A stretch of DNA of 64,000 nt from positions 64,001-128,000 of the forward strand of contig JAQGDQ010000025.1 in the NCBI GenBank assembly GCA_030141605.1, written 5' to 3'. The notes beneath the pieces were generated by a model that was not told the origin of the DNA, made no database searches, and saw only the letters and a list, made by a program, of their open reading frames with translations. The translations under genes were made by a program, and so were the position numbers. The stretch is from Tubiluchus corallicola (lineage: Eukaryota > Priapulida > Priapulimorpha > Priapulimorphida > Tubiluchidae). This document shows, in pieces, positions 46,216 through 58,365 of the stretch (position 1 is its first letter; each line of letters begins with the position of its first letter).

Positions 46216-46807
46216 TGCTTATTATCGTCTTTACTGAACCAAAGGCTCATCTGTTTTCGCTTGATTGCTATATTTTAAAATTGTTCTGTGCACGTTTTAT
46301 CAAATTGGGTGTAGTCCAAATGTTTTACCAATTAAACTACAACTTATTAAAACTAAGTGTGACTTCAAAAAAGTTAAGCTTTGCGTCTGTTACCTTCAAA
46401 TTTTGTAACGTTTGGCGCACATGTGCATTGTTTTTGCTGTCCTTTTAATTACGTTTTCAGTAATTAAGTATCTTACTAGCTCTGCAGACAGTAACTTTTA
46501 AATTATTTATTCTGCCTGATTGTGAAGTTATGGTGCTATCAGATTTGAATGTACGAAGTAACTTTGGCCACTATATGTACGTTATCTGTAAGTTAAAGGT
46601 AAACGTGATCATAGTGCAAATATTGTTGCAAGCAAAGATCAGTGTCTGCATGATTTCTTGCGCCCTGCTTACAGTAGCTGCTGCTGTGTTAAACTGATCT
46701 CGACCCATGTTTATTAGCCTCTCCTATTAGTGTCACAATAAATGCACACTTGTTGAGGTGTGTGTACTTCCTGAAAGGGTTATACTGATAGTTTTATAAA
46801 TTTAATC

Positions 46808-49800
46808 ATGTTGGATTTTGATGATATTCTGCCATATATTGGCGGTTTTGGACGTTTTCAGTTATATGTTTATGTGCTTTTGGTTGGACCTATGCTTTAC
46901 AGTTGCATGCCAGTTCTGAACAGAATCTTCTTTACTACTATTCCGGACCATTGGTGCCAGGTTCCAGAACTGGATGCCTGGAACTTGACTGTAGAGGAAA
47001 TCAAAGGTTTCACGTTGCCCTTGGAGATGAGAGATGGTGTAATGCAGCTCAGTCAATGCTTCATGTATAGTGCCAACTTTAGTGATATATTAATGGCTGG
47101 CGGTGATCCCATACCTGATACCAACTGGTCCAAGATACCATGTCAGAACGGATGGGAGTACTCAAAGATCTATTTTGAAAGTACAATTGCCACTGAGGTA
47201 AGCGAACTTATTGTGTAGTGGTGCTGTATGGTGTACATAGCCCGAACAGCAAAATTCTTAATTACTTTATACAAAAAGTACAACATCGATGTTGCAGACT
47301 ATTAATCATTACTTATTTATTAGAAATTAAGTAAAGATAATGCATTATGTTGTACCATAGACTTCGTTTGCTCACTTGTGCAGACTACAGAGTGCAGTAT
47401 TACAGAGAAGCGTGTGTGAAACGCACCACTTTTAAGACTGTTAAAACATTCCACTTACATTCCGCAGACCAGACCAGCCCGAGCTGCATCTGAAACAGGA
47501 AGAAGCTGACCCAGTCCAATAATTAGAGCAAACCCAGAGCGCGATAAGGCCTATCTACAGATCAGGATCTAGCCTTTCGAGGGACTTCAGCAGTTAACAT
47601 TGTTGTCATGATTTGGGGTTGTAACTAAAATAAATTACTAGATTCTTGGCATCCTGACACCTGAAATTCTGTTATGGACCTAATGCAATAATGCACGTTT
47701 TGTATGTTATGCCACGATTATTCATTTTGTACTACTCATGTTTTCCAAGCAGTCACCAACATTCTATGAGGACTTACAATAAGTAAAGGCCGCTGAGGCA
47801 CCGTCTCGAAATTTGCTACTGACGTGTTTTTGAATACTGTCAGACTTAAACCCTGTTTAGACTGTCGATGGTCCCCGTCGTGATTAGGTGACTGACACTC
47901 AAACTCGTCATTTTTGCATGTCATGCTTTTCCGATGAGTCTCTGTGTTAAAATCATCGGGCTTTCCTGGAGATCGAACAAAGCTTTGCAAAAAAAGCAGT
48001 AATAGCGTGCAAAAAATTCGGTCTACTAATTAGGTTAGTCTCGTCCGGTTAGGATGTGCAATGCTGACTTCACGCTTGTCACCCACTCACGTTCGCGACG
48101 AATCATAGAGGACAACCCGACAGTCTAAACAGGCCATAAGTCTTCGCAAACAGAAATCCTAACATTTCGTACTTTTTGCAGTGGGACTTGGTTTGCGACA
48201 AATCTTATATAGGAAGTCGTATCCTCTCCATTCTTCAGTTTGCTTCCATTCCTGGATTAATTGTATTTGGAGCTATTGGTGATGCGTAAGTAGATCAATT
48301 AAATGCACCTAATACAAGATTTGTAAATAAACACAATATTTGTACAGTACTTTGCAAAAGGTGATTATGAAAGTGGGAAAGTTAATCATCTGAGTAATAG
48401 ATTTGCGCTTTTTCAGATGATGGTTACCTGTGGCTAAATAAGCTTTTGTTACCGTTACACAAGATTAAACACCTTTCGTTACATCACTAGTGTCATCATC
48501 CTTATCATTGCTATCATTACCACCGTTGCTAGTCAGGTAATCATCGTGATCATAGCATCAAGGTTGTTTGTGTCATAAGTTTGCGATGGTTATTTAACTA
48601 TAAAAAGTTGCGATCGTCATCATCAGCATCGTCATCAGAAATGTCATTATCGCCGTGATTCTCGTCATCATTCTCACATCATCATCGTTGTCGTCGTCGT
48701 CGTTGGCATCAACATCATCATCATCTTAAACTTCATCATCGTCGTCATTGCCAACGTCATCATCGTCGTCGTCGTCATCATCATATCATCGTCTTTATCA
48801 TCGTAATAATTTTCGTGGTCATCACCACGTAAATGCCATGTGTCAAATCTGTTTTACAGGTTAGGAAGACGAGCGGAATTTTTTTTATCTCTAGTTCTCG
48901 TTGTTTCCGGGTTTACTGTCGGACTGGCTCCAAATCCGTACGTATTCACAGCACTGTCGTTCGTGTCTGGCATGGCGATACCTGCATTTTATCTTGCTCC
49001 GTACTTGTTATGTAAGCACAAGGTTACATTTACTGATTATATAAGGAATACGTAGACCTGTAATACAATTGTAGTTAGTCAAATTTATGTTTGCTTACAA
49101 TATTAGCTGGTAAGATAGAGTGTAAAGGTCAAGAACTGTCAAAGTATAGTTCAACTTGTTCTCTAACAGGTTGTTAACCATAGACGGTTAACAAACCGGT
49201 ATGTTTACCTGACTGCATTTCTTTTAGATTCTAGTTACAGGAACAATTACAATTTCGATTTATGCGCGTCATAGCTTTGATAATTTTCAGTGTCATGGCG
49301 CGTTCAGACTACAGAGTTTTCTATCTGACAGCACAAACTCGGAAGTGTGAACTGCCTTGTTCTATAAGAATTCTGTAAAAAAAACATGTTTAAAAAGTTC
49401 GTCAAGCAATACAAGTTTTTTTTATTCCTTACAATTATTGTATTAAATGTTTTTGTGCGATTTGTTTTCAGCTGTTGAAATTTTGTTACCGGACAGACGA
49501 GCTTGCGCATCAGTGATGATTTGGGTATTTTGGGCTTTTGGATACATGCTGCTGGCCTTTGTTGCATCTGTGTTCAACTCCTGGCGAGAGCTAGCATTTA
49601 TCACAACACTTCCAGCTGCTGTGTTCTTCATTTATTTTTGGTTTGTTGCAGCTGTTGTTATTATTAAACTCATTGTCTCTCTGGAAGCTTGACAGTAAGC
49701 CTACATTGTAATTGTTGCAGAATGGAAGGGCCACATTGATATGTACACAAATGCTGTGCACCACCAATTTCAGTTTTAATACCAGTTTTGTATTAATTTG

Positions 49801-52800
49801 CTGTATGAAGAGTGGTACATAATCTTTGTTAGAGTGTGCAGAAACAATGAGTAATAGTACAGAAGGATTTATTATATTGAAGTATTGCCCTCACATTTGG
49901 CATGGAAGCCTTGTATGCCCCGCACAGCCTATAATCTTAAAGGTATATAATCAGAGCAATGATATAGAAACTCTATGATTAGTTTTTTTTTAACTGAATG
50001 GGTTGGAAATTCCACGGACCTCAACCTCGCCAAACACACTGGGGTTATTATGAAAGACAAAGTACGCGCAAAGATGACAAAAACATGTCATTGATTACTA
50101 TTCAACAAATTTGTGTATACTAGCAAGAATAAGCTTGTGAGATTTTTTGGAGGATCTTGAGTTCTTCTAATCACTGCTATAATCAAGATTGCAAGCTGTG
50201 GGAAATGTTCGAGGTTTCCACGCCAAATTTTTGTTTGAAAAACATTCTGATGTAACAAATTGTTCTGCACTATTAATAATTCGTTATTGTACCACCTCCC
50301 CAGCAAAAAATTATGTACCTTATCTTACCTTTCTGTTTATATTCACCATGTTGCACACAATGCTCAGTAAAAACAAAAATATTTATTTTGAACGACGTAA
50401 TACTTATTAGTGTATAACCTACAGGTTTTGGCTATGCAGCACTGTAAACGCATACATTACTGACTGGTCCCAAGGTGGATTTCAAGCTTGTGTTTGTTTT
50501 CCTTTACTATAGGTTACTTCCAGAATCTCCTCGATGGTACATGACTACCGGAAGGCTGGAACAAGGAAACGAATTAATACGGCGGATAGCTGACATAAAT
50601 GGGCGCTCTATACCGCCTGGTGAATTAGAAAAACTTAACGTAGGTCAAATTAGACTCTTTATAGACATTAGTTCCAATGTGGAGCTGTAGTTTTTCTAAA
50701 TGATGCTGCTTAATGCTTTTTGTTTAGGTCCTGGGAACTTTCGTGCACTTCAATTAGGAAGGCCCGACTCTCCTTATTTAGCGTTGTTCTTATTCCCACG
50801 AATAGTTAACATTAAGTTTTTGTACCTTTGAGAAACCCAAGACCTAGTACTAGAGAACAAAAACATTTGTGTTAAGGCATGCAGGTTAATTGAAGGTAGC
50901 GTGCTTTTTCACTGTATCAGGAGTTGATGTGGAATTATATTATACTATTCTAACATTTCAAAAAACCGCATAGGAAAAAATCAGTATAATTTCATATCCA
51001 TAAGAAGTGGTAATTTGTAGTCACTTTAATAATCTGTACTTATTAGGAAGCGATGACAAAGATGGACAATGAGTCGGCACTTACGGAACAAGTTCACAGT
51101 TTCTTTCAGCTTTTCCTGCGACCAAGGCTGCTATTTAGACTCATCATGGTCTGCTTCTTATGGTATAATTATCAAAATGCGCCATTATTTGAATTGTAGT
51201 AATCATTATTGCATAAGTTCAAGAAATAAAAATTAATCTTATTGAAAAAAACAGTTTCGAGAACGAGCCACTGGAGTACCTAGTGGTGACTAGTGGTTCA
51301 CAGGGCGTACAGTAGGATACTAAATCAGGTATATGCATAAGACTGGACAAGATATAACAATGGGCCGTTGCAACAGTGACGTATGAGATGTGAAACACGT
51401 GATATACAGCTATAAACCCAAAATAAAGAAACAACAAGACACATGGTTTACCTCACATCAACGATCAAGCTCTTCATTAACAATCGTTTGACTTAACGTG
51501 AAGTCAAAACACATTCGAGTGGCGTTATACTAGAAAAGAAAGGAAAAGAACACAGAGAATAATAGAACAAATACAGAACAACGTAAAATACTCGCAAAAC
51601 ACACGGCATACGACCTAGGGCAAGCTACCGAGGTTACTAATAAAAAGAGAACAGGAAGGAACCGAACATGAAGCCAGACAGACTAATCTGTCTAAGAGAA
51701 ACTTACCAGTAAAATGGACAAGTCTTCATTAAGCCACGTGCCAAGCTAAAAAGATGAAACACGACAACTTTAAAATATTAATGAAGAAATGTGATTACTC
51801 TTTTGTATATTATTTATTCTAATTTTGCTCTGAAATTATACATAAAATTGATGAGATTTTTTGACTTGCACAACAAATGATACGCTCCACAGCTGTGACA
51901 ATGAATTATTAATAACTTGTAGCAGAGAATTTATTATGTAACAAGTTACGGAAATCTCAGCTTAGGTAGCTATTTTTATACTTTTCTGTTATTATAGGAC
52001 AGTAAATGCCATTGTGTACATTTGCCTGATGTATATTACCCCAGCACTAACCGAGAATCCTTTTATTGGATTCCTTATCTCTGGTGCTATTGAAGTGCCT
52101 TGCTATCTCATTATTGGTCCACTGATGCAGCAATTTGGTAGGAGAAAACCGGAAGTTATATCTCTGGGACTCTGCGCGATTTTCTTAATTGTAAGCGGCT
52201 TCGTTAACCCGGCAGGTAAATACAGCTCTGCACAGTTTTACTTGCCGTTCTTAAACAAGTTGTGATAAAATGGTATCAAAATTATGATTAAAAACACGTT
52301 AAACTGAATTGAAATGACACTGGGTTTTCAGGCTAATGCGATAAAGTAGCTAATTATTTCGAGGATACTTTGAGACTCGCGTGAATATCATCATCAGATT
52401 TTGGTTATAAAAAAACGAAAACATGCGGCCCAAACTACCAGAGAAAACGGCAGTCAAACACAAATCAAATTAAGTTATGAAATAGTGAAAGCTGAACTGC
52501 TTTGGAAAGTAGGTAAACATTTTCACAGCTTCACATTCTCAATTAGTGCACTAAAAAGTGAACATACCTTTTACCTAGAGGTTATACGAAAATAACGAGT
52601 AACAGTGCAAAACAATTGCATCAAAGTATTGCTGAATTAATTGCAAATCTGTCATGCCTTCAAAATTTAGTGTGGCGACCTCGTGCACCTCGCACAACCT
52701 GCAGTGTTTAGTAGAATGATTAAATCAGCGATTCGAAGAAGAATTCAAGATCCCGCAACACACCTTGCAGATGTCTCATAAGCTTGCCTGTTGAATTCTA

Positions 52801-54773
52801 GTCCATAGCATGCCTTTATCACTATAGCGTCCCCTCTGCCTTTCAGGAAGGCGGCAGTGTTTTTGATGGGATTGCGATCTGTCGAGTTTCTAATTCATTC
52901 AGTTCGACCGTAAAAGTGTTTTCGAATCGCTCTTCCTATCATGCTTTTAAGACTGCAGCCATTAGACTTCCGACAGTAAACTCTGAGGGCATAATAGATT
53001 CACAATTGTTTTACTAATACAGTACTTTGATCTAACAAATTGTTCTACGCTATTACTCGTCGTTTTTGTGCTCTCTCCCCAGCAAAAGGTTATGTACCAT
53101 CATATATAATCTCTCTTTGTGGACGACCATAAACTTATATATAGACACTGGTTTGCATTTCGTCTTTACTTTGATATCGAGCTTGATTTTTATTTGAGCA
53201 TTATCCCGGAAGATGAAAACAAACATCAAGAAAGCAGGATCATTACACAAGTCATTGTGAGCAAGAGCAAACGATGTTCTGCACAAACTAAAGTCTAGCG
53301 TCAAATTGATTTTCGGGCCAAAATAAATGTGAAAGTTAAGTCAGTGTCCTAACTGTTGACTCGTCAAAAGATCCTCCCTCTCCCCAATTCGTTTTTTCTC
53401 CACAGAGGCATATTCAGACTAGCGAGTTTTCTCACCAAGTAAACTCGTCAAGTAAGTCGCAGACTAGAGAGAAAAACTCGCTGCGAATTACTTTCGGATA
53501 GTAAACACGAGCTGACACTCACTTTCCTCTTCAATGCAATAAGTGTCGAGAAAAATTCGCGGAGGTGTTCACACTAGAGTAGACAGTAACTCGTAGCAAC
53601 TGTCCGTGAGTTTGCAATAACTTGTTGGCAGTAACTCGCAAAGCAGTTCGCTGTTGGAGAGAAAACTCGCTAAACTGAAGGCGAAATATCGCTCAATGAA
53701 GTTGTTATTACACCTGCGCTGGAAAGAGTATTTTTGTGAAATTTCAGAATTTCGCTGGATGATGATACTGTTTACATTGCTAGCAAAAGCAATGGTAACA
53801 ATCGCTTTCACTGTTCTCTACGTCCATGGAGCAGAACTTTTTCCCACAATGATTAGATCCACTGCAATTAGCATAACAGCTGTTATTGCTTCTCTTGTAG
53901 CTACGTCTGCACCTAAAATTGTGTATTTGGTAAGAATTTTTTAATCAAAATAATGAAAAATGTTGTTGCGCCAGCTATATCGTTGCACTAACATTGCAAG
54001 TGGTGACTGTGAGCGAATTTTTCGTGAACATCTTTTGACATTTCAAATACAGAATGCGTCGTGTTTTTATCTGGAATAAGTGAAAATTGACACTTAGCAA
54101 CACAAAATGATGAGACACACGTTGCCACACAAGTATGAGATCACAGTGCTCACAAAACCTATGATACATAATTTCCATAACTTATTCTAACAAAGTTAAC
54201 GTGGATGTATATCTATATTTTAATATTTACATGCTGAAATTTCGGGACAGTTAAAGGCTTATAGTGGTCAAATTGATGTTCAATTTAGTCAGCAGTTAAT
54301 TGTAAAATATTAGAAAATCAAAGCCACACACGTTTTGCTGAATATTTAATTAACACTGAAGTGACTAAGCAATTTCAATATGTTAATTATTTAATAAATA
54401 TTTAGGCTACTGTATAGTTACCAAACATGCATTACTTTCAAAGAATAAAGTGAACACCATTCATGTTGTGGAAAAACTGTTGATTCATTGTTCATTGATT
54501 TTTTGTGAAACGGTGAAGAGCCAGAGGACTGAAACTCCCTAAAATGCCTAATTCAAAGCCATCTATTTTCTTTGAGTGATACATTGATCTTTCTAGGTCT
54601 ATGTGCACGCATCACTTCCAATGTTAATAATGGGATTTTTATCTCTTGCTTGCGCTATTGGAGTATTCTTTTTACCGGAAACAAACAATGAGAAACTTCC
54701 GGAAACGATCGACGAGGCAGACGACTTCGGTCGTAATCAACTCACCTGTATGAACTTTGATTATTTAAGGTAA
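46808..54773 (+). CDS. SLC22-family organic cation/anion transporter
   Basis: Nine exons: 46808-47197, 48182-48285, 48860-49011, 49472-49640, 50513-50639, 51047-51162, 51998-52215, 53748-53929 and 54597-54773. They join in phase to 544 residues. It has the SLC22 plan: MLDFDDILPYIGGFGRFQ N-terminus, TM1, a large extracellular loop (about 40-130) with sequons NLT, NFS and NWS and conserved cysteines, the GDALGRRAEF motif after TM2, LLPESPRWY after TM6 (about 273), FGRRKPE after TM8, ELFPTMIRSTA and FLPETNNEKLPETIDEAD at the C-terminus. It should be a 12-TM major facilitator carrier at the plasma membrane; the substrate cannot be told from sequence. The last codons could instead splice at 54769/54770 into 55221-55257, giving a slightly longer tail. 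Polyadenylation signal at 55524. Introns hold MITEs and retroelement debris. Confidence 0.93.
47852..48133. mobile_element. MITE with perfect 16-bp inverted repeats in SLC22 intron 1
   Basis: cctgtttagactgtcg at 47852-47867 and its exact complement at 48118-48133; 282 bp. No coding content. The target duplication is unclear. Confidence 0.75.
48600..48830. repeat. (TCA/TCG)n-rich microsatellite
   Basis: Imperfect CATCAT/CGTCGT triplets ending about 30 bp before exon 3 of the SLC22 gene. Confidence 0.85.
49305..49370. mobile_element. Truncated copy of the TTCAGACTA hairpin MITE
   Basis: gcgttcagactacagagttt begins a fragment matching the left part of the 5285 and 53408 elements; no right end found. 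It is in SLC22 intron 3. Confidence 0.5.
49806..50310. repeat. Dispersed repeat family, copies also at 10746, 52580 and 56199
   Basis: 'aaacaatgagtaatagtaca' near 49846 recurs near 10775 and in diverged form near 52590 and 56228. A second part (50090-50200) is an inverted counterpart of 52715-52800: minus strand 'cagtgattagaagaactcaa' against plus strand 'cagcgattcgaagaagaatt'. Minus-strand residues such as AVIRRTQDPP suggest a decayed transposon coding region, family unknown. Confidence 0.5.
52357..52397 (-). mobile_element. Hammerhead-like core, probable Penelope-like remnant
   Basis: On the minus strand CTGATGA (52397-52391) is followed by a GATA...TATC hairpin and then GAAA (52360-52357). 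No coding part nearby. It lies in SLC22 intron 7. Confidence 0.35.
53408..53684. mobile_element. TTCAGACTAGCGAG hairpin MITE, best-preserved copy
   Basis: ttcagactagcgagttttct at 53413 faces agaaaactcgctaaactgaa ending at 53679, an almost perfect terminal inverted repeat of about 21 bp. Related internal motifs (aactcgc, gcgagtt) recur. It ends about 64 bp before exon 8 of the SLC22 gene. Confidence 0.75.
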
Positions 54774-55523
54774 TAAATAAACGATTACTAAATAAACAAA
54801 ACAATCAAAACTGTATTTAAATAAATTTACAACATTAAATAAATATAATACTATCGATTACTAAAAATAATACTATACTAATAATATTATAAAAGTAATA
54901 TTATAAATTTAAACGCACAGAGTCAACGAATTATTGGTGAGCTTTCGACTAAAATATCTTCGTTGGGGCGAAAGAGAAACCAGCTCACTCTGCTCCGCTA
55001 CGACGAACACATTTTAATCGAAAGCTCAGCAGTAAAACATCAAAAAAATTCTGATTTAATTTTTTAAGTTTTTATTTAAGTAAATTTACAGGTGGTGCGC
55101 TGCGTTTGGCATTGTAGTCCTTTGTTATGTATAGCCTTGCATGCATAATCTTTTATTCTTTCATTTTTTGCTGTACCGAGTCTTATTGTTTTAGACTGTT
55201 AACCTACTTTATTTTGTCAGGTGCGGTAGAAAAAGTTCTTACATGAAGCCTATCTAGACAAAGATCAAGAAAGGAAAAAACGGACTCATTGATATCATCC
55301 TTGTAGAGAGTTGAAACTTGTAGAGAGTGTCCAGCCTAGAACCCTAGATACGCTACTTCGAAGCGACTGCTGTTCTGCAGTTACATGTTTCATGACATGG
55401 AAATGTAGTTATAAATTGCTTGTGTGTCTTTATACTTCTGTGTGTCTCAAAAGACATGCAAATTCTTTCTGTAAAAACGTACAATCGATATTTCTTTCCT
55501 GGTATTTCTTTTTTGTAGGTGAT

Positions 55524-55529
55524 AATAAA
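55524..55529 (+). terminator. Polyadenylation signal of the SLC22 gene
   Basis: AATAAA downstream of both possible stop codons (54771 and 55255). Confidence 0.55.
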
Positions 55530-55756
55530 TGATGTTATTATATACAGCATATTATGTATGTTTTGTGTACGCACTACGCCTGTAATTAACATATATCTTC
55601 AATACTTCGTGGGCTCAAGGCAGCAGTAAGCGTCGAACTATAATGACAACAGCCAACAGATAGCGCAGCACCATTTGCGTGTTTGTGCTTTTCACGAGTC
55701 TCTAATTTACTTTTGCTCGGAAGAAGTTGTGACAATTCACTGGCATAGCAGTGTCT

Positions 55757-55840
55757 AGTTTTTTGCTGGTTCACTGCTGTGTTTACCTGTCTTGAGGACA
55801 GATTTAGTTTATTTTAGAATTCTGCCTGCCCACATGCAAA
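55757..55840. repeat. Short dispersed repeat, copy 2 (partner at 34138-34215)
   Basis: Same orientation, sharing 'tttattttagaattctgcct'. The remaining intergenic sequence 55841-58144 holds no gene I can support. A 100-codon frame ending at 57306 with a hydrophobic C-terminus lacks a convincing start or homology. Confidence 0.55.
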
Positions 55841-58144
55841 CGTAATGAACATGTAATTATGATGACGATGACGGCGACGACGATGATGATAAACTTATGT
55901 TTTCGTTTTACAGCTGAGAAAATTAAATCAAACAATATTAGCCGATCTTAAAAAATTGATACCGTACAATTGTGTCAGGCAAAATTTAACACTAAAGGAT
56001 AAAAATATTATTCTTTTGCCCCAAAGTGTACTTGAAAACAAATCACAACTGATACTTTTCTACCACAAAATTATATTGCCAATTTTTCTTTTTATTTTGT
56101 AATTATTGTCCGTGGCTTGTAATAAATCAGTGAATAAGCACTTTACAACTTTTATTATAGTATCGATACAATAGTACAGAGCTGAGTGTAACATTATCTT
56201 TTGCTAAGAGGAAGGGCACCCAAACCATGAATTGTAGTGCAGAACACTATTGCATGAAAGTATTGCTGAATCAATAGGCAAGCAATATAATGCCCAACTG
56301 GGTGCGAACAAAAAATCATGAATCATGAATCTGAAGAATTATGAACATACTACGTATTGCTGGTTTCAGCAATATCATGAACTCAATATTCAGTGTAGAA
56401 AGTTTAATTGTGCGTCTCGCCCATCTTGCTGCGTCGTAGATTGACCTCGAAATTCACATTGGAGCTCTTCTGACAAAATAAGCGGTGGTTAAGATAATCA
56501 AAGAACATACCATTTACTGGCATTCAAAGGATTATGTAACCATATGTAATTAACCCAGATAAACTTTACGAATAATAATTAACAAATTTGTCAAATACTG
56601 GACGTTCATTAATACTATTGTATGCTGTATTTGGCAATCTCTTCTAATAGCTCAAAAAATTCAATTAAAAAACAGGGAACGAATTACTTTGGGACAGACA
56701 GAGTTTTTGTTAATTTGAAAGGGTTTAGCTCATGTTGCTTCTCAAGCTTGGAAAGATTTGATCCGGTAGCATGTTTATTTGAGTTTTTTGGCTTGGAGAA
56801 AGTTATAAATCTAACTCTTTCTAATCTTTTCCAGGTATTATACGTCTGCATTACTATTACCCAAGCACTATGTTTCACCATTATAACGTCCCTATTTTAA
56901 TCAAATTTTAGTTGGAAAAATCTTGTATGACTATAAAACATAATACATGTAATACACGCTTGGCATTAACTCGGGCAGTATATTTCAATACATTGATTGG
57001 CGTTTGCCGATTTGCCTATTTACTGGCAAAGAACATGTTGATAATTTTGTCACGTTCTCAATATTCAGTGTAGAAGACTTGTGCATCTTGTCTGCCAAAG
57101 CGAGAAACAGTCAGAACACTGTAAAAAATCTTCTCTCAAAAATTAGAACGTATGAATGCTATAATTATAAATTATTTTTAATAGATAATCTATCATCAAT
57201 TTGTAAAAATGTCTCGTTTGAATTATTACTAATTGTAACTTTTGTGATTTTGTTGTTTTGGGTAATTATAATTCCAGCTGTAACTGCCTTATGTCAGTGT
57301 AAATAAAATTTGTATAGGTTAAATTGCACAAGTTCTAAATTGTAATTTTCTGCAATTGTACGTATTGTATCTTATTATCTGTCAAGGACTGTTTTATGTA
57401 ATCAGTAACATAATTGCATCTTATTACATTAAGGAATATGTGGTTTTGCAGTGTAGTTACAATGTTTTTAACGTAGTTTTCAAACGTAACACACTTTTGT
57501 AATGTGATTTTTAGCTTTTTTCTTGCAAGAGATGCATTTGCCTTCAACAGTGTATGTTAATTTTAGCTATCACAAAGGAAGTCTATATATGCATTATAAT
57601 AATTTCAATTTTTTATTCTACATGTATTTCTATTATTCTGTTTATTCTTTTCGAAATAATGCTATTTGTAATAAATGTATGTATGTGTATAAATACTCAA
57701 TTACGTTTTACAAGGACTGTGGCAGATACTTCATACATTCTGTAGGGGAATACCTCCCACGATTTTTAATATCGAGGTTATGCATTCAATGTAGTCGGTA
57801 ACAACGTCGACTTACCACTTTTGAATAATAATTAGCAATAATGACTCGAGTGTTGAGTTATGCTATCTAAAAAAAATGGCCAATGTAAAATAAACTCTAC
57901 ATAATTTAAGTATGTTTTAGCTTGTCTATTTTATTATTCCAAGCAATTCAAAATGCAATTCAATTCAGACATTTTGTAACCATAGTAATAATGACTTAAA
58001 TGTAATACTTCAATATATTTTTTCAATTGTGTACAAAATCTCCCTCAGTCATACTTTCCAATAACCTTCAATGGTCTAACTTAAATGGTCGATCTTAAAA
58101 GAAAGACTACATGCCTTCAAAAAGAAATACACAAGTAAAACACT

Positions 58145-58150
58145 TTTATT
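58145..58150 (-). terminator. Polyadenylation signal of PTCD3
   Basis: TTTATT on the plus strand, i.e. AATAAA on the minus strand, 216 bp after the stop codon. Confidence 0.55.
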
Positions 58151-58365
58151 CATTTGTTATGCACTAGGCCCTTGCATTAGAAACTAAACTGCAAAATAGT
58201 TCTCAGGACAGTATTAGCACATAACTGAATATTTCTATAGCTATAAACAGATTTTTTAAGCATTGGACACCCTTTAATGTTGCATGTTACAGCTGTACAA
58301 AATCCTGCAATGCAGACAGTTCACCATGCAGTTCACCAAGTTCAGGCGCAGGTTCAAATGTGAGT

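Noticed and set aside
57004-57306. 100-codon plus-strand frame with a hydrophobic C-terminus just before AATAAA
   Set aside because: Weak start context, no homology recognised, and base composition typical of AT-rich intergenic DNA.
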